Assembly (NCBI GenBank): GCA_013822765.1
Contig: PNKY01000001.1
Location: 248,001 to 312,000, forward strand
DNA length: 64,000 nt
DNA from: Rhodospirillum sp.
GTDB taxonomy: Bacteria > Pseudomonadota > Alphaproteobacteria > Dongiales > Dongiaceae
Direction of reading: 5' to 3'
The notes beneath the pieces are model-generated. The model was not told where the DNA came from. It saw only the letters and a program-made list of their open reading frames with translations, and did not search any database. Made by a program: the position numbers and the translations under genes. Positions 17,201 to 25,838 of the stretch are shown piece after piece (position 1 is the first letter of the stretch; the number at the start of each line of letters is the position of its first letter).

Positions 17201-17314
17201 ATGCTCATTCATCCCGCCGAGACCACGCTGAATTGGGGCGCCGCGCGTCGGCTGGCGCTGGCGGGCCTGGGCATTCTGCTGCTATGGGGCGCGGTCTGGT
17301 GGGCAATCCAATAG
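17201..17314 (+). CDS. Small single-span membrane protein (37 aa)
   Basis: The short frame starts 26 bases after the Zur-like palindrome and overlaps the start of the ATPase gene. It encodes a polar N-terminus ([17 protein letters not shown]) and one hydrophobic helix ([20 protein letters not shown]). Position and coupling suggest a real small membrane protein co-expressed with the transporter, but it could also be only a translated leader. No family is recognised. Confidence 0.45.
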   Translation: MLIHPAETTLNWGAARRLALAGLGILLLWGAVWWAIQ

Positions 17315-18111
17315 AAGCGGTGCTGACCCGGGCACGCGAACACCCTCATCGGCACGCGGCCCAGGCGGTTCAGCCGGCGGCGGCCATCCTTGAGCTCGAC
17401 GACGTCACCATCGCCTATGACCGGCATCCGGTCGTCCACCACATCAGCGGTGCGTTCGCGGCGGGAAGCCTGACCGCACTGGTCGGACCGAATGGCGCCG
17501 GCAAGAGCACCCTGTTGAAGGCAATTGCCGGCCTGCTGCCGGTGACCGCCGGCGCGATCCGCTTCGGCATCGACCGGGGTGCTGTCGCCTACCTGCCGCA
17601 GGTGGTCGATGTCGATCGCAGCTTTCCCGTGCGCGTGATCGACGTGGTGGATTTCGGCCACTGGCGCAAGGTCGGCGCGCTGGGCCGCCTGGATGCGCAA
17701 GATCGCACCGCCAGCGTTGCATCGATCGCCGCCGTCGGCCTCGCCGGCCTGGAGAACCAGCCGATCGGCCAGCTCTCGGTCGGGCAGTTCCAGCGCGTGC
17801 TGTTCGCGCGGCTGATGGTGCAGGAAGCGGCTGTGATCCTGCTCGACGAACCGTTCAACGCTATCGACCAGAAAACCACCGCCGATCTCATGCACGTGGT
17901 GCGCACCTGGCAGGACGAAGGCCGCACGGTGATCGCGGCCCTGCACGACCTGGAGCAGGTGAAGCGCGAGTTTCCCGACGCGCTGCTGATGGCGCGCGAG
18001 CTGGTGGCCTGCGGCCCGGCGCGCCAGACGCTGAGCGACGAGAACCTGGCGCGGGCCCGCGCGCTCGCCGCCAGCTGGAGCGATCCGGCGGCCGAGATCT
18101 GCGCGCGCTGA
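17299..18111 (+). CDS. Zinc/manganese-type ABC transporter ATP-binding protein (AztA-like)
   Basis: A 270-residue ATPase with Walker A GPNGAGKST, signature LSVGQFQRV, Walker B VILLDEP and the switch His in ALHDLE. Similarity to AztA/ZnuC, the Zur-like operator and the permease that follows after four bases support zinc import. The start is uncertain: GTG 17299 has an upstream GGGG; ATG 17284 is an alternative. No substrate-binding protein gene is found in the window. Confidence 0.85.
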   Translation: MGNPIEAVLTRAREHPHRHAAQAVQPAAAILELDDVTIAYDRHPVVHHISGAFAAGSLTALVGPNGAGKSTLLKAIAGLLPVTAGAIRFGIDRGAVAYLPQVVDVDRSFPVRVIDVVDFGHWRKVGALGRLDAQDRTASVASIAAVGLAGLENQPIGQLSVGQFQRVLFARLMVQEAAVILLDEPFNAIDQKTTADLMHVVRTWQDEGRTVIAALHDLEQVKREFPDALLMARELVACGPARQTLSDENLARARALAASWSDPAAEICAR

Positions 18112-18115
18112 TGTC

Positions 18116-18985
18116 ATGCTCTACGATGCGCTGATCCAGCCTTTCATCGAGTTCGGCTTCATGCGCCGCGCCCTGGTGGCGTGCCTTGCGCTGTCGATCA
18201 GCGCCGGGCCGATCGGCGTGTTCCTGGTGCTGCGCCGCATGAGCCTGATGGGCGATGCGATGTCGCACGCCATCTTGCCGGGCGCCGCCATCGGCTTCCT
18301 GGTCTTCGGCCTTTCGATATGGGCGATGAGCCTTGGCGGCCTCGTCGTCGCCCTGGTGGTCGCGCTGGCGGCCGGCGCCATGAGCCGCGTCACGCCGCTC
18401 AAGGAGGATGCCGCGCTGGCCGGATTTTTCCTGATCTCGCTGGCGCTCGGCGTGCTGATAGTGTCGATGAAGGGCAGCTCGGTCGATCTGCTGCACATCC
18501 TGTTCGGCACGCTGCTGGCGGTGTCGAACGGCGCGCTGCTGTTGATCGCGGTAGCCTCGTCGCTGACCGTGATCGCGCTGGCGCTGGTCTATCGCACGCT
18601 GATCCTGGAATGCTTCGACCCAGGCTTCCTGCGCGCCGTCGGCGGCAGGGGCGGGCTTGCCCACGCCACCTTCCTGGCGATGGTGGTGCTGAACATGGTG
18701 GCGGCGATGCAGGCGCTGGGCACGCTGATGGCGATCGGGTTGATGATGCTGCCCGCCACCTCGGCGCGGATGTGGACCATCTCGATCGGGCGCATGATCG
18801 GCCTCGCCGTCCTGCTCGCCATGCTGTCGTCGGTCGCCGGGCTGATCATCTCCTATCACGCCAATCTACCGTCCGGGCCGGCGGTCATCCTGGCGGCGGG
18901 CTTCGTCTATCTTCTCTCGCTCGCGATCGGCAGCAATGGCGGGCTACTCCGCCGTTACATACGTCGCCCGCACCTGGAGCATTGA
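18116..18985 (+). CDS. Metal ABC transporter permease (AztB/ZnuB-like)
   Basis: A 289-residue protein with about eight transmembrane helices. The start LIQPFIEFGFMRRALVA and the segment RRMSLMGDAMSHAILPGAAIGF are characteristic of the ABC-3 family of zinc and manganese permeases. It pairs with the ATPase just upstream. The binding protein (AztC/ZnuA) must be encoded elsewhere. Confidence 0.9.
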   Translation: MLYDALIQPFIEFGFMRRALVACLALSISAGPIGVFLVLRRMSLMGDAMSHAILPGAAIGFLVFGLSIWAMSLGGLVVALVVALAAGAMSRVTPLKEDAALAGFFLISLALGVLIVSMKGSSVDLLHILFGTLLAVSNGALLLIAVASSLTVIALALVYRTLILECFDPGFLRAVGGRGGLAHATFLAMVVLNMVAAMQALGTLMAIGLMMLPATSARMWTISIGRMIGLAVLLAMLSSVAGLIISYHANLPSGPAVILAAGFVYLLSLAIGSNGGLLRRYIRRPHLEH

Positions 18986-19048
18986 TCGGGCCGTTGCACG
19001 GCGAGCGCGGCTAAGACATCATCCGCACCGCCACAGGGGTGAGGGTTC

Positions 19049-19789
19049 ATGAACGTCCTGGTCATTCAGAACAATGCGCAGACGCCGGTCGCCCTGGTCG
19101 GGGACCATCTGGTCGCGGCGGGCGCGCAGTTGACGACAGTCCTGCCGCACAATGGCGACGCGCTGCCGAAGTCGCCGGAGGGCTACGACGCGGCCGTCAT
19201 CCTCGGCGGCCCTCAGCATGCCGGCGACGACGTCAACTTCCCCGCCTTTCCGCCCATGCTCGACCTGCTGCGCGGCTTCCACGAGCAGACCAAGCCGCTG
19301 CTCGGCCTCTGCCTCGGCAGCCAGCTGCTGGCGCGCGCCTTCGGCGAGAAGGTGCGGCGCAGCGACGAGTTCGAGGTCGGCTACCCGACGATCGAGATCA
19401 CCGAGGACGGCCAGAAGGATCCGCTGCTGACCGGCCTCGCGCCACACCAGCGCATCCTGCAATGGCACGAGGACACGTTCGAGATGCCGAAGGGCGCCGT
19501 GCACCTGATGACCGGGACCACCATCCGCAACCAGGCTTTCCGCTTCGGGCGTACCACCTACGGCTTCCAGTGCCACTTCGAGGTGTCGCCCGAGCTTGCC
19601 AAGCAATGGTTCAGCCAGTGGGGCCATACCATCGTGCGGCGCTACGAGGAGCAGGTGGGGCGCCAAGTGCTCGAGCGGGCGCAAGGCGAGATCGCGCATC
19701 ACGGCGCGCGCGCGGCCGATTTCTGCCGTGCGGTGACCCAGCGCTGGGCGACCCTGGTGCAGGACGCGCGCAAAGCCCGGGCGGCCTGA
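19049..19789 (+). CDS. Class I glutamine amidotransferase (GMP synthase-like)
   Basis: A 246-residue stand-alone glutamine amidotransferase with nucleophile Cys88 in GLCLGSQ and the catalytic His in YGFQCHFEV, about 88 residues later. It resembles the YfeJ/GMP synthase-like group, whose partners are mostly unknown. The ATG follows a GAGGG sequence. Confidence 0.85.
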   Translation: MNVLVIQNNAQTPVALVGDHLVAAGAQLTTVLPHNGDALPKSPEGYDAAVILGGPQHAGDDVNFPAFPPMLDLLRGFHEQTKPLLGLCLGSQLLARAFGEKVRRSDEFEVGYPTIEITEDGQKDPLLTGLAPHQRILQWHEDTFEMPKGAVHLMTGTTIRNQAFRFGRTTYGFQCHFEVSPELAKQWFSQWGHTIVRRYEEQVGRQVLERAQGEIAHHGARAADFCRAVTQRWATLVQDARKARAA

Positions 19790-19923
19790 TCCCGCATTCG
19801 TGATGCCCTGCCGGCATGGATTCCCTCAACACTTAGTGAGTGGCGGACAGGCCCTTGACCGCTAACATGGTGCTTGAAGCCGGCGCGGGGGAGCGTTGCC
19901 GGACGTTGCATCAGCATGGGGCC

Positions 19924-20685
19924 ATGGCCGGACCGCATAAAGTCTCAGCCGAACACAGCACAGCCGGACCGCGCCGCCCCCCGTGGTGCCGCTGGTTGCC
20001 GATCGGCGTGATCGCGCTCGGCCTCATCCTGGTGTTCGTATTCGATATCGACGAGTTCGCGAGCGCCCAGCACCTGCGGGAGCATCAACAGCGGCTGACC
20101 GAGTTCGTCGCCGCGCACGCCGTGCAGGCCGTCCTCATCTACCTCGCGGTCTATATCGTGTTCGTCGCGTTGTCGCTGCCGGGGGCAATCTGGCTGACGG
20201 TCGCCGCCGGGTTCCTATTCGGCGCAGTCATGGGTTCGATCCTCTCCGTCCTGGCCGCGACCGTCGGCGCGACCTTGCTGTTCTTGGCCACCAAGACCTC
20301 GCTCGGCGACTATCTGCGCGCCCATGCCGGGCCATGGCTGGCGAAGGTGGAGCGCGGCTTCGCCGACAATCAGTGGAGCTACCTGCTGATGATGCGGCTG
20401 TTCCCGGCGGTTCCATTTTTCATCGCCAACCTGGTGCCGGCTTTCCTCGGCGTTCCGCTCTCCGTGTTCGTCATCACGACCTTCATCGGCATCATCCCGG
20501 CGACCGTGATCTTCGCCACCATCGGCGCGGGCCTCGGCAGCGTGCTGCAGACCAGCGCCGAGCTCAGCCTGCACAGCTTGATGACACCGCAGGTGAAGGG
20601 CGCGCTGATTGGCCTGGCCGTGCTGGCCGCCATGCCGATCGCGGTCAAGTTCCTGCGCCGCCGCTACGCCTCAAAGGGTCGATGA
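19924..20685 (+). CDS. TVP38/TMEM64 family (VTT domain) membrane protein
   Basis: About 253 residues with some six hydrophobic segments and the VTT (DedA-related) signature: LPGAIWLTVAAGFLFG, then RLFPAVPFFIANLVPAFLGV and TFIGIIPATVIFATIGAG. Such proteins are linked to lipid scrambling or small-molecule export. In-frame starts at 19840 and 19867 would lengthen the N-terminus. Its stop overlaps the start of the flavoprotein gene, a frequent pairing in bacteria. Confidence 0.85.
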   Translation: MAGPHKVSAEHSTAGPRRPPWCRWLPIGVIALGLILVFVFDIDEFASAQHLREHQQRLTEFVAAHAVQAVLIYLAVYIVFVALSLPGAIWLTVAAGFLFGAVMGSILSVLAATVGATLLFLATKTSLGDYLRAHAGPWLAKVERGFADNQWSYLLMMRLFPAVPFFIANLVPAFLGVPLSVFVITTFIGIIPATVIFATIGAGLGSVLQTSAELSLHSLMTPQVKGALIGLAVLAAMPIAVKFLRRRYASKGR

Positions 20686-22109
20686 TGCGCCTGCTGAAAC
20701 CCGACATCTGCGTGATCGGCGCCGGCTCTGCGGGACTGTCGGTGGCTGCTGGCGCGGCGCAGCTCGGCGCCGAGACGGTGCTGATCGAAGCGGGCACGAT
20801 GGGCGGCGATTGCCTGAACTACGGCTGCGTGCCATCGAAGGCGCTGCTCGCCGCGGCGAAGGCGGCGGTGCAGCACCGCGCCGCCGCGGGTTTCGGAATC
20901 GATTTCTCGCCGATGCACATCGATCGCAAGCGCGTGCAGGCGCATATCAAGGAGGTGATCGCCGCGATCGCACCGCATGACTCGGTGGAGCGCTTCGAGG
21001 GCCTCGGCGTCACGGTACTGCGGAGCTGGGCCAAATTCATCGATGACCGGACGGTCGAAGCGGGCGATGTGCGCATCCAGGCGCGGCGCTTCGTGCTGGC
21101 GACCGGCTCCAGCGCGTTCATCCCGCCGATCACCGGCATCGACCAGGCGCCGTATCTCACCAACGAAACGGTGTTCGATCGTGTCGCCGAGATCCGCGAC
21201 CTGATCGTGCTGGGCGGTGGCCCGATCGGGGTCGAGCTGGCGCAGGGCTTCGCGCGCCTCGGCGCCAAGGTGCAGCTGGTCGAGATGGCGCGCCTGCTGC
21301 CGCGCGACGATGCACAGGCGGTGGAGCTGGTGCGCGCATCGCTGCTGCGCGATGGCGTCGCGCTCCATGAAGGCAGCGCGGCGACCGAGGTGCAGCGCGC
21401 GGGCGATCGCATCCGCCTCGCCATCCGCGCCGGGAACGGCGCAACGCAGTGGCTCGAAGGCGGGCACCTGCTGGTCGCGGTCGGCCGCAAGCCGCGGGTC
21501 GACAACATGGGCCTGGAGCAGGCGGGCGTCGCGGTGACGCCCAAGGGCATCCAGGTGGATGCCGGCCTGCGCACCACCAACCGCCGGATCTATGCGATCG
21601 GCGATTGCAACGGCGGTCCGGCTTTCACCCATGTCGCGGGCCATCAGGCCGGGCTGGTGATCCGCAGCGCGCTGTTCCGGCTGCCGGCCGCTTTCGATGT
21701 GCGGGCGCTGCCCTGGGTCACCTACAGCGATCCGGAGCTGGCGCAGGTCGGCCTGACTGAGGAAGCGGCGCGGCGCGAGCACGGCGAGGTGGCCGTCACG
21801 CACCAGCCGGCGACCGGCAACGACCGGGCGCGGACGGAGCGGCATGAGGGGGGGTTTCTGAAGATCGTGTCCGACCGGCGCGCCCGCGTGCTGGGGGTCA
21901 CGATTGTCGGCGTACAAGCCGGGGAATTGCTGGCGCCCTGGTGCCTGGCCCTGGCGCGCGGCCTCAAGCTGTCGGCGCTGGCGGGGCTGATGCTGCCCTA
22001 TCCGACCCTGTCCGAAATGGGAAAAAGGGCGGCCGGCCAGTTTTATGCCGGCAAGCTGTTCTCGCCGGCTACCCGCAAGCTGGTGCGCGTCTTGCGCTGG
22101 TTCGGGTGA
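20682..22109 (+). CDS. FAD-dependent pyridine nucleotide-disulfide oxidoreductase (MerA-like)
   Basis: The 475-residue flavoprotein has FAD motif VIGAGSAGLSVA, redox disulfide in GGDCLNYGCVPSK (Cys44 and Cys49), NAD(P) motif VLGGGPIGVELAQ and FAD motif IYAIGDC. In dihydrolipoamide and mercuric reductase relatives the C-terminal catalytic His precedes PTLSE; here it reads LPYPTLSE, with Tyr instead of His. It also lacks a mercury-binding Cys pair, so mercury reduction is unlikely. It is translationally coupled to the TVP38 protein, suggesting a shared membrane-linked redox role. Confidence 0.85.
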   Translation: MMRLLKPDICVIGAGSAGLSVAAGAAQLGAETVLIEAGTMGGDCLNYGCVPSKALLAAAKAAVQHRAAAGFGIDFSPMHIDRKRVQAHIKEVIAAIAPHDSVERFEGLGVTVLRSWAKFIDDRTVEAGDVRIQARRFVLATGSSAFIPPITGIDQAPYLTNETVFDRVAEIRDLIVLGGGPIGVELAQGFARLGAKVQLVEMARLLPRDDAQAVELVRASLLRDGVALHEGSAATEVQRAGDRIRLAIRAGNGATQWLEGGHLLVAVGRKPRVDNMGLEQAGVAVTPKGIQVDAGLRTTNRRIYAIGDCNGGPAFTHVAGHQAGLVIRSALFRLPAAFDVRALPWVTYSDPELAQVGLTEEAARREHGEVAVTHQPATGNDRARTERHEGGFLKIVSDRRARVLGVTIVGVQAGELLAPWCLALARGLKLSALAGLMLPYPTLSEMGKRAAGQFYAGKLFSPATRKLVRVLRWFG

Positions 22110-22171
22110 GCCGCTATCACAAAGCCCATGTGTAGACCTTCCCCTAACGGCTAGACCGCTGGGTCTCGAGG

Positions 22172-23578
22172 ATGTCGGAAGAGAAGGCCGCGCTTCCCAA
22201 TTTCGGCCGAGGCCTGTCGGCCCGGCTGCTGGCGCTCACGATCTGCTTCGTGATGGTGAGCGAGATCCTGATCTATGCGCCGTCGATCGCGCGCTTCCAT
22301 AACGACTGGCTGAGCGAAAAGCTGGCGAGCGCCTATCTCGCGATCCTGGCGCTCGAAGCGACGCCGAATTTCATGATCGACCCGGAGCTGGAGCTGCAGC
22401 TGCTGGACAATGCGGGCGCGCGCGTCATCGCGCTGAAGTCGCCCAACGGCAAGAACCTGATCATGCGCGGTTCGACGCCGGGCAACATCGTCATCAACAA
22501 GCGCGTCGATCTCAGCGACCAGATGCCGACGACCCTGATCAAGGATGCGTTCGAGACCTTGTGGGCCGGCGGCAACCGCCTGCTGCAGGTGCGCGGGCAG
22601 ACGCCGCAGGCGGGCGATGCCTGGATCGACGTGGTGCTGGACGACACGCCGCTGCGCCAGGCGATGATCTCCTATTCGTGGCGCATCCTGGGCTTGAGCA
22701 TTGTCATCTCGCTGGTGACGGCGACGTTGATCTTCCTGTCGCTGCAATGGCTGCTGGTCCGGCCGATGCGCAACCTGACTCAGCGCATGGTGGATTTCCG
22801 CGCCAATCCGGAGGACATGTCGCGCGACGATGCGGCGGCGCGGCGGCGCGACGAGGTCGGCGTGGCGGAGCGCGAGTTCCTGCAGCTGCAGAAGCAGGTG
22901 CGCAAGGCGCTGAAGCAGCGCGAGCGCCTGGCCGCGCTCGGCACCGCGGTCAGCAAGATCAACCACGACCTGCGCGGCGTGCTGGCGACCGCGCAGCTGG
23001 TGGCGGATCGCCTGGCGCACAGCGACAATCCGGAAGTGAAGAAGATGGCGCCGGCATTGGTGCGCGCGCTCGACCGCGCCATCGCGCTGTGCTCCGACAC
23101 GCTCAACTTCACCCGCGAAGGGCCGGCGAAACCGGAATACTCCCGCTTCGAGCTGGCCGAGCTGCATGGCGAGGTCGGCGAGAGTCTCGGCAAATACCTC
23201 AACGGCACCACCGTTCTGAAGGCCGATTTCGCGCAGGACTTTGTACTGACCGCCGATCGCGGGCAGCTCTATCGCGTCATTCACAACCTGGCGGAGAACG
23301 CGCTGCAGATGGGCGCGCACAATGTCGCCGTGCGCGCGCGCCGCGCCGAGGGCAGGATCGAGATCGAGGTGGCCGACGACGGTCCCGGACTGCAGCCCAA
23401 GGCGGTGCAGAGCCTGTTCGTGCCGTTCAAGGGTTCGACCCGCTCGGGCGGTACCGGCCTCGGCCTCGCCATCGCGCGCGAGCTGATGCGGGTGCAGGGC
23501 GGCGACCTCAAGCTGGCCGCCAACGACGCCAAGGGCGCGACCTTCGTGCTGGAACTGCCGGACCGGCAGGCGGCCTGA
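22172..23578 (+). CDS. Sensor histidine kinase
   Basis: A 468-residue kinase with an N-terminal transmembrane helix (about 18-35), a periplasmic sensor of about 120 residues, a second helix (about 170-195), a HAMP-like linker (LVRPMRNLTQRM), an acceptor His in SKINHDLRGVL and an ATPase domain (NLAENALQM, ADDGPGL, GGTGLGLAIAREL). No response regulator gene is next to it. Signal unknown. Confidence 0.88.
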   Translation: MSEEKAALPNFGRGLSARLLALTICFVMVSEILIYAPSIARFHNDWLSEKLASAYLAILALEATPNFMIDPELELQLLDNAGARVIALKSPNGKNLIMRGSTPGNIVINKRVDLSDQMPTTLIKDAFETLWAGGNRLLQVRGQTPQAGDAWIDVVLDDTPLRQAMISYSWRILGLSIVISLVTATLIFLSLQWLLVRPMRNLTQRMVDFRANPEDMSRDDAAARRRDEVGVAEREFLQLQKQVRKALKQRERLAALGTAVSKINHDLRGVLATAQLVADRLAHSDNPEVKKMAPALVRALDRAIALCSDTLNFTREGPAKPEYSRFELAELHGEVGESLGKYLNGTTVLKADFAQDFVLTADRGQLYRVIHNLAENALQMGAHNVAVRARRAEGRIEIEVADDGPGLQPKAVQSLFVPFKGSTRSGGTGLGLAIARELMRVQGGDLKLAANDAKGATFVLELPDRQAA

Positions 23579-23657
23579 AGCGGTACCTGGCGGGCTTGCC
23601 TTAGGCCGCCAAGCCGCCTATTTTGCCCGCCGCATTGAAGCTGCCGAGGCGCGCGAC

Positions 23658-23855
23658 ATGGACATGATTTCGAAGATTGGCATCCTCTTTCTGCTGGGAC
23701 TTTTTGCGGTGCTGTCGCTGATCGTGGCGGCCGGCGGGCACAACAACTTCCAGTATTGGAGCGGCCTCGGCTTCTTCGTGGTCTGCATCCTCCTGGCGTT
23801 CTACGCGGTCCATCAGCTGACCAGCGGCCACGGCCAGCACACCGATCGGCACTGA
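23658..23855 (+). CDS. Small two-helix membrane protein
   Basis: A 65-residue protein with two hydrophobic helices (about 5-24 and 34-52) and a His-rich tail (HQLTSGHGQHTDRH). Not assigned to a family. It lies between the kinase and the convergent beta-propeller gene. Confidence 0.55.
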   Translation: MDMISKIGILFLLGLFAVLSLIVAAGGHNNFQYWSGLGFFVVCILLAFYAVHQLTSGHGQHTDRH

Positions 23856-23873
23856 TCGCCGGGCACCGGCACG

Positions 23874-25715
23874 TCAGCGGCTGCAGGTTACCTTATCCAC
23901 CACCTTGCATTTCTTGGCGGTGCAGATTGCGCCGTTCAGCGTCTCGGCCTGCACCTTCTTGGTGTCGATGTCGATGTTGCTCGCCTTGGTGAAGCCCATG
24001 CTTTCGCAAAAGGCGCGCGCCGCCGCCTTGCCGCAATCGTCGAAGTCGGAATCGACGCAGGCGGAGAGCGCCTTGCCCGACTGGGTGAGCGGCGGGTCGA
24101 ATTGCTGTGAGGTCGGGAGAGCGGCTTCCTGCGGCGGCGGTTGATCGGTGGCGGGTTCCGGCGCCGGGGGCATGCCGCCGTTCAGGATGGCGTTGGGCTG
24201 CGCCTGAAATACCTTGCCGCCGGTGATGGCGTTTCCGCTACCGCTGCCGCCATCCGTGGTGGCCTGCGGCGCTGTCAGGATCGCGGGGTTGAGCGCGTTG
24301 TTCATCGGCTTCGGCTGGCCGGAATCGCCGGCGTCGTTGCCGCCGACGTCGCCGCCCACCACGCCACCGGTTGCGGCGTTGCTGCGATTCGCCGGTCCGG
24401 TGTTGGGGAAGAAGGTGTAGAACTTGTTGCCGGCGAGCGCGTAGATGAAGCCGTTTGGGCCGATCACAGGTTCGCTGCGGCCGCCGCGGTCGCCGTTCGG
24501 CCAATCGTATACGCTGACAAACTGGAAATCGCTGGCACGATAGGTGACCAGGCCTCTGGGCACCGAGATATAGATGAAATTGCGCGAGGCGACTGCCGGT
24601 GCGATCGTGTCGCCGCCGGCATCATACTGTCCGCCGGCCGCCACGATCATTCTCCGGAGGCGATTGATGAACACGACGGCGCCAGTGGGAACGAGCGTCG
24701 GTGGGGCGTGGGAGCCGATGATATCGCCTGCCCTGTTGATCTGGCCGAAGGCGTTGAAGCCCAGATAGTGCGTGGTGCCGTTGAAGAATGCGGTTTCACT
24801 GCCCTTGATCGCGGGAGCGGAAAGAGCGTCTTCCCGGTCCACGCGCCACAACTCCTGGAACGTGGCGCCGTCGAATCGGTAGCTCACGATCTTGCTGATA
24901 CCGTCGTTGAGAACGACAACCGTTGGATCGTTTGGCCTCACCGCCACGCCGGGCACCGGCAAGCTCACTGGATGCGACCCACCGTCGTAGACAAGGGGGG
25001 CAGGCGTCGTGGGCGCGCCGGAGGCCCCGGACATGCCACCCTCGATCGGAGTCACGAGCGATGAGACCGGGACATGCGCCGCCAGGCTGCCGGTCAGCGT
25101 GTAGGCATATAGATGCAGAATGGTGGTGGTCGAGGCCGGCGGACGATAGCGGATCGGGAAGACGATCAGCTCGGCGCCGTCCGGTGCGCGCATGATGTTG
25201 AGCGGCGCAGTCGCGATCGCGCCGCCGGACTGTGCCGGCACGGGGTAACGAAACAGCCAGCCTCCCCCCGGGTCGAATCCGTTGATCTCGACATCGACGC
25301 GCTGCACCGCCGGCGACACTCTGTGGTCCGTGTATTTGCGCGAACTGAGAACGTAGACGTTGCCGTTGGAGCTGATCGCCGGCGTCGATTTTATGGTGAA
25401 GCCGCTGTTCAACTGGCGGTCCCACACCGGGTTACCGCTTTCCTCCGTCACGACGATCTTGCCCTGCTCGTTGGCGAGAACAACCCTGCCGTCACTTCCG
25501 ACGACCGGCCCGCTGCCGTCCGCGAAGGTGCCGATATCGTAGCGGTAGGTCTGTGCCAACTGGGCCGCGGAGGTATCGATATTGATCGAGCCGGTGGCGG
25601 CTGGGTTGCCGCGCGCAACCGACCATCCTTCGGCCTGTACGGGTTGGGGAAGCAGCAACGCGCCTGCAAGCGCCGGGAGCATCATGGAATGCAGGAACCA
25701 ACGAGACCAACGCAT
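23874..25715 (-). CDS. Exported PQQ-like beta-propeller protein with Cys-rich C-terminus
   Basis: A 613-residue secreted protein with a Sec signal peptide ending about residue 29 (LLLPQPVQAEG). Residues about 30-450 contain repeated blade-like stretches of the PQQ/quinoprotein type (GPVVGSDGRVVLANEQGKI, TPAISSNGNVYVLSS, EPVIGPNGFIYALAGNKFY). A low-complexity Pro/Gly/Asn-rich linker follows, then a C-terminal domain with six or more Cys (ACVDSDFDDCGKAAARAFC, CTAKKCKVVDKVTC). The ATG at 25715 has an upstream GGAGG. Enzymatic PQQ-binding residues were not identified, so a structural or adhesive role is as likely. Confidence 0.7.
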   Translation of the reverse strand: MRWSRWFLHSMMLPALAGALLLPQPVQAEGWSVARGNPAATGSINIDTSAAQLAQTYRYDIGTFADGSGPVVGSDGRVVLANEQGKIVVTEESGNPVWDRQLNSGFTIKSTPAISSNGNVYVLSSRKYTDHRVSPAVQRVDVEINGFDPGGGWLFRYPVPAQSGGAIATAPLNIMRAPDGAELIVFPIRYRPPASTTTILHLYAYTLTGSLAAHVPVSSLVTPIEGGMSGASGAPTTPAPLVYDGGSHPVSLPVPGVAVRPNDPTVVVLNDGISKIVSYRFDGATFQELWRVDREDALSAPAIKGSETAFFNGTTHYLGFNAFGQINRAGDIIGSHAPPTLVPTGAVVFINRLRRMIVAAGGQYDAGGDTIAPAVASRNFIYISVPRGLVTYRASDFQFVSVYDWPNGDRGGRSEPVIGPNGFIYALAGNKFYTFFPNTGPANRSNAATGGVVGGDVGGNDAGDSGQPKPMNNALNPAILTAPQATTDGGSGSGNAITGGKVFQAQPNAILNGGMPPAPEPATDQPPPQEAALPTSQQFDPPLTQSGKALSACVDSDFDDCGKAAARAFCESMGFTKASNIDIDTKKVQAETLNGAICTAKKCKVVDKVTCSR

Positions 25716-25838
25716 CGCGAGCCTCCGTTTGCAACCCACACAGACATTATGTGACTGCAAACAATGCGGATCGCAAGCGCGGAAGCTCCGACGAGCGTGA
25801 CGGTGGTCACTCGGCCGGCGCTTCACGAATGCCTGCGG

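Noticed and set aside
20682..22109. Mercuric reductase (merA) identity for the flavoprotein
   Set aside because: No mercury-binding N-terminal domain, no C-terminal Cys pair, no merT/merP/merR genes nearby.
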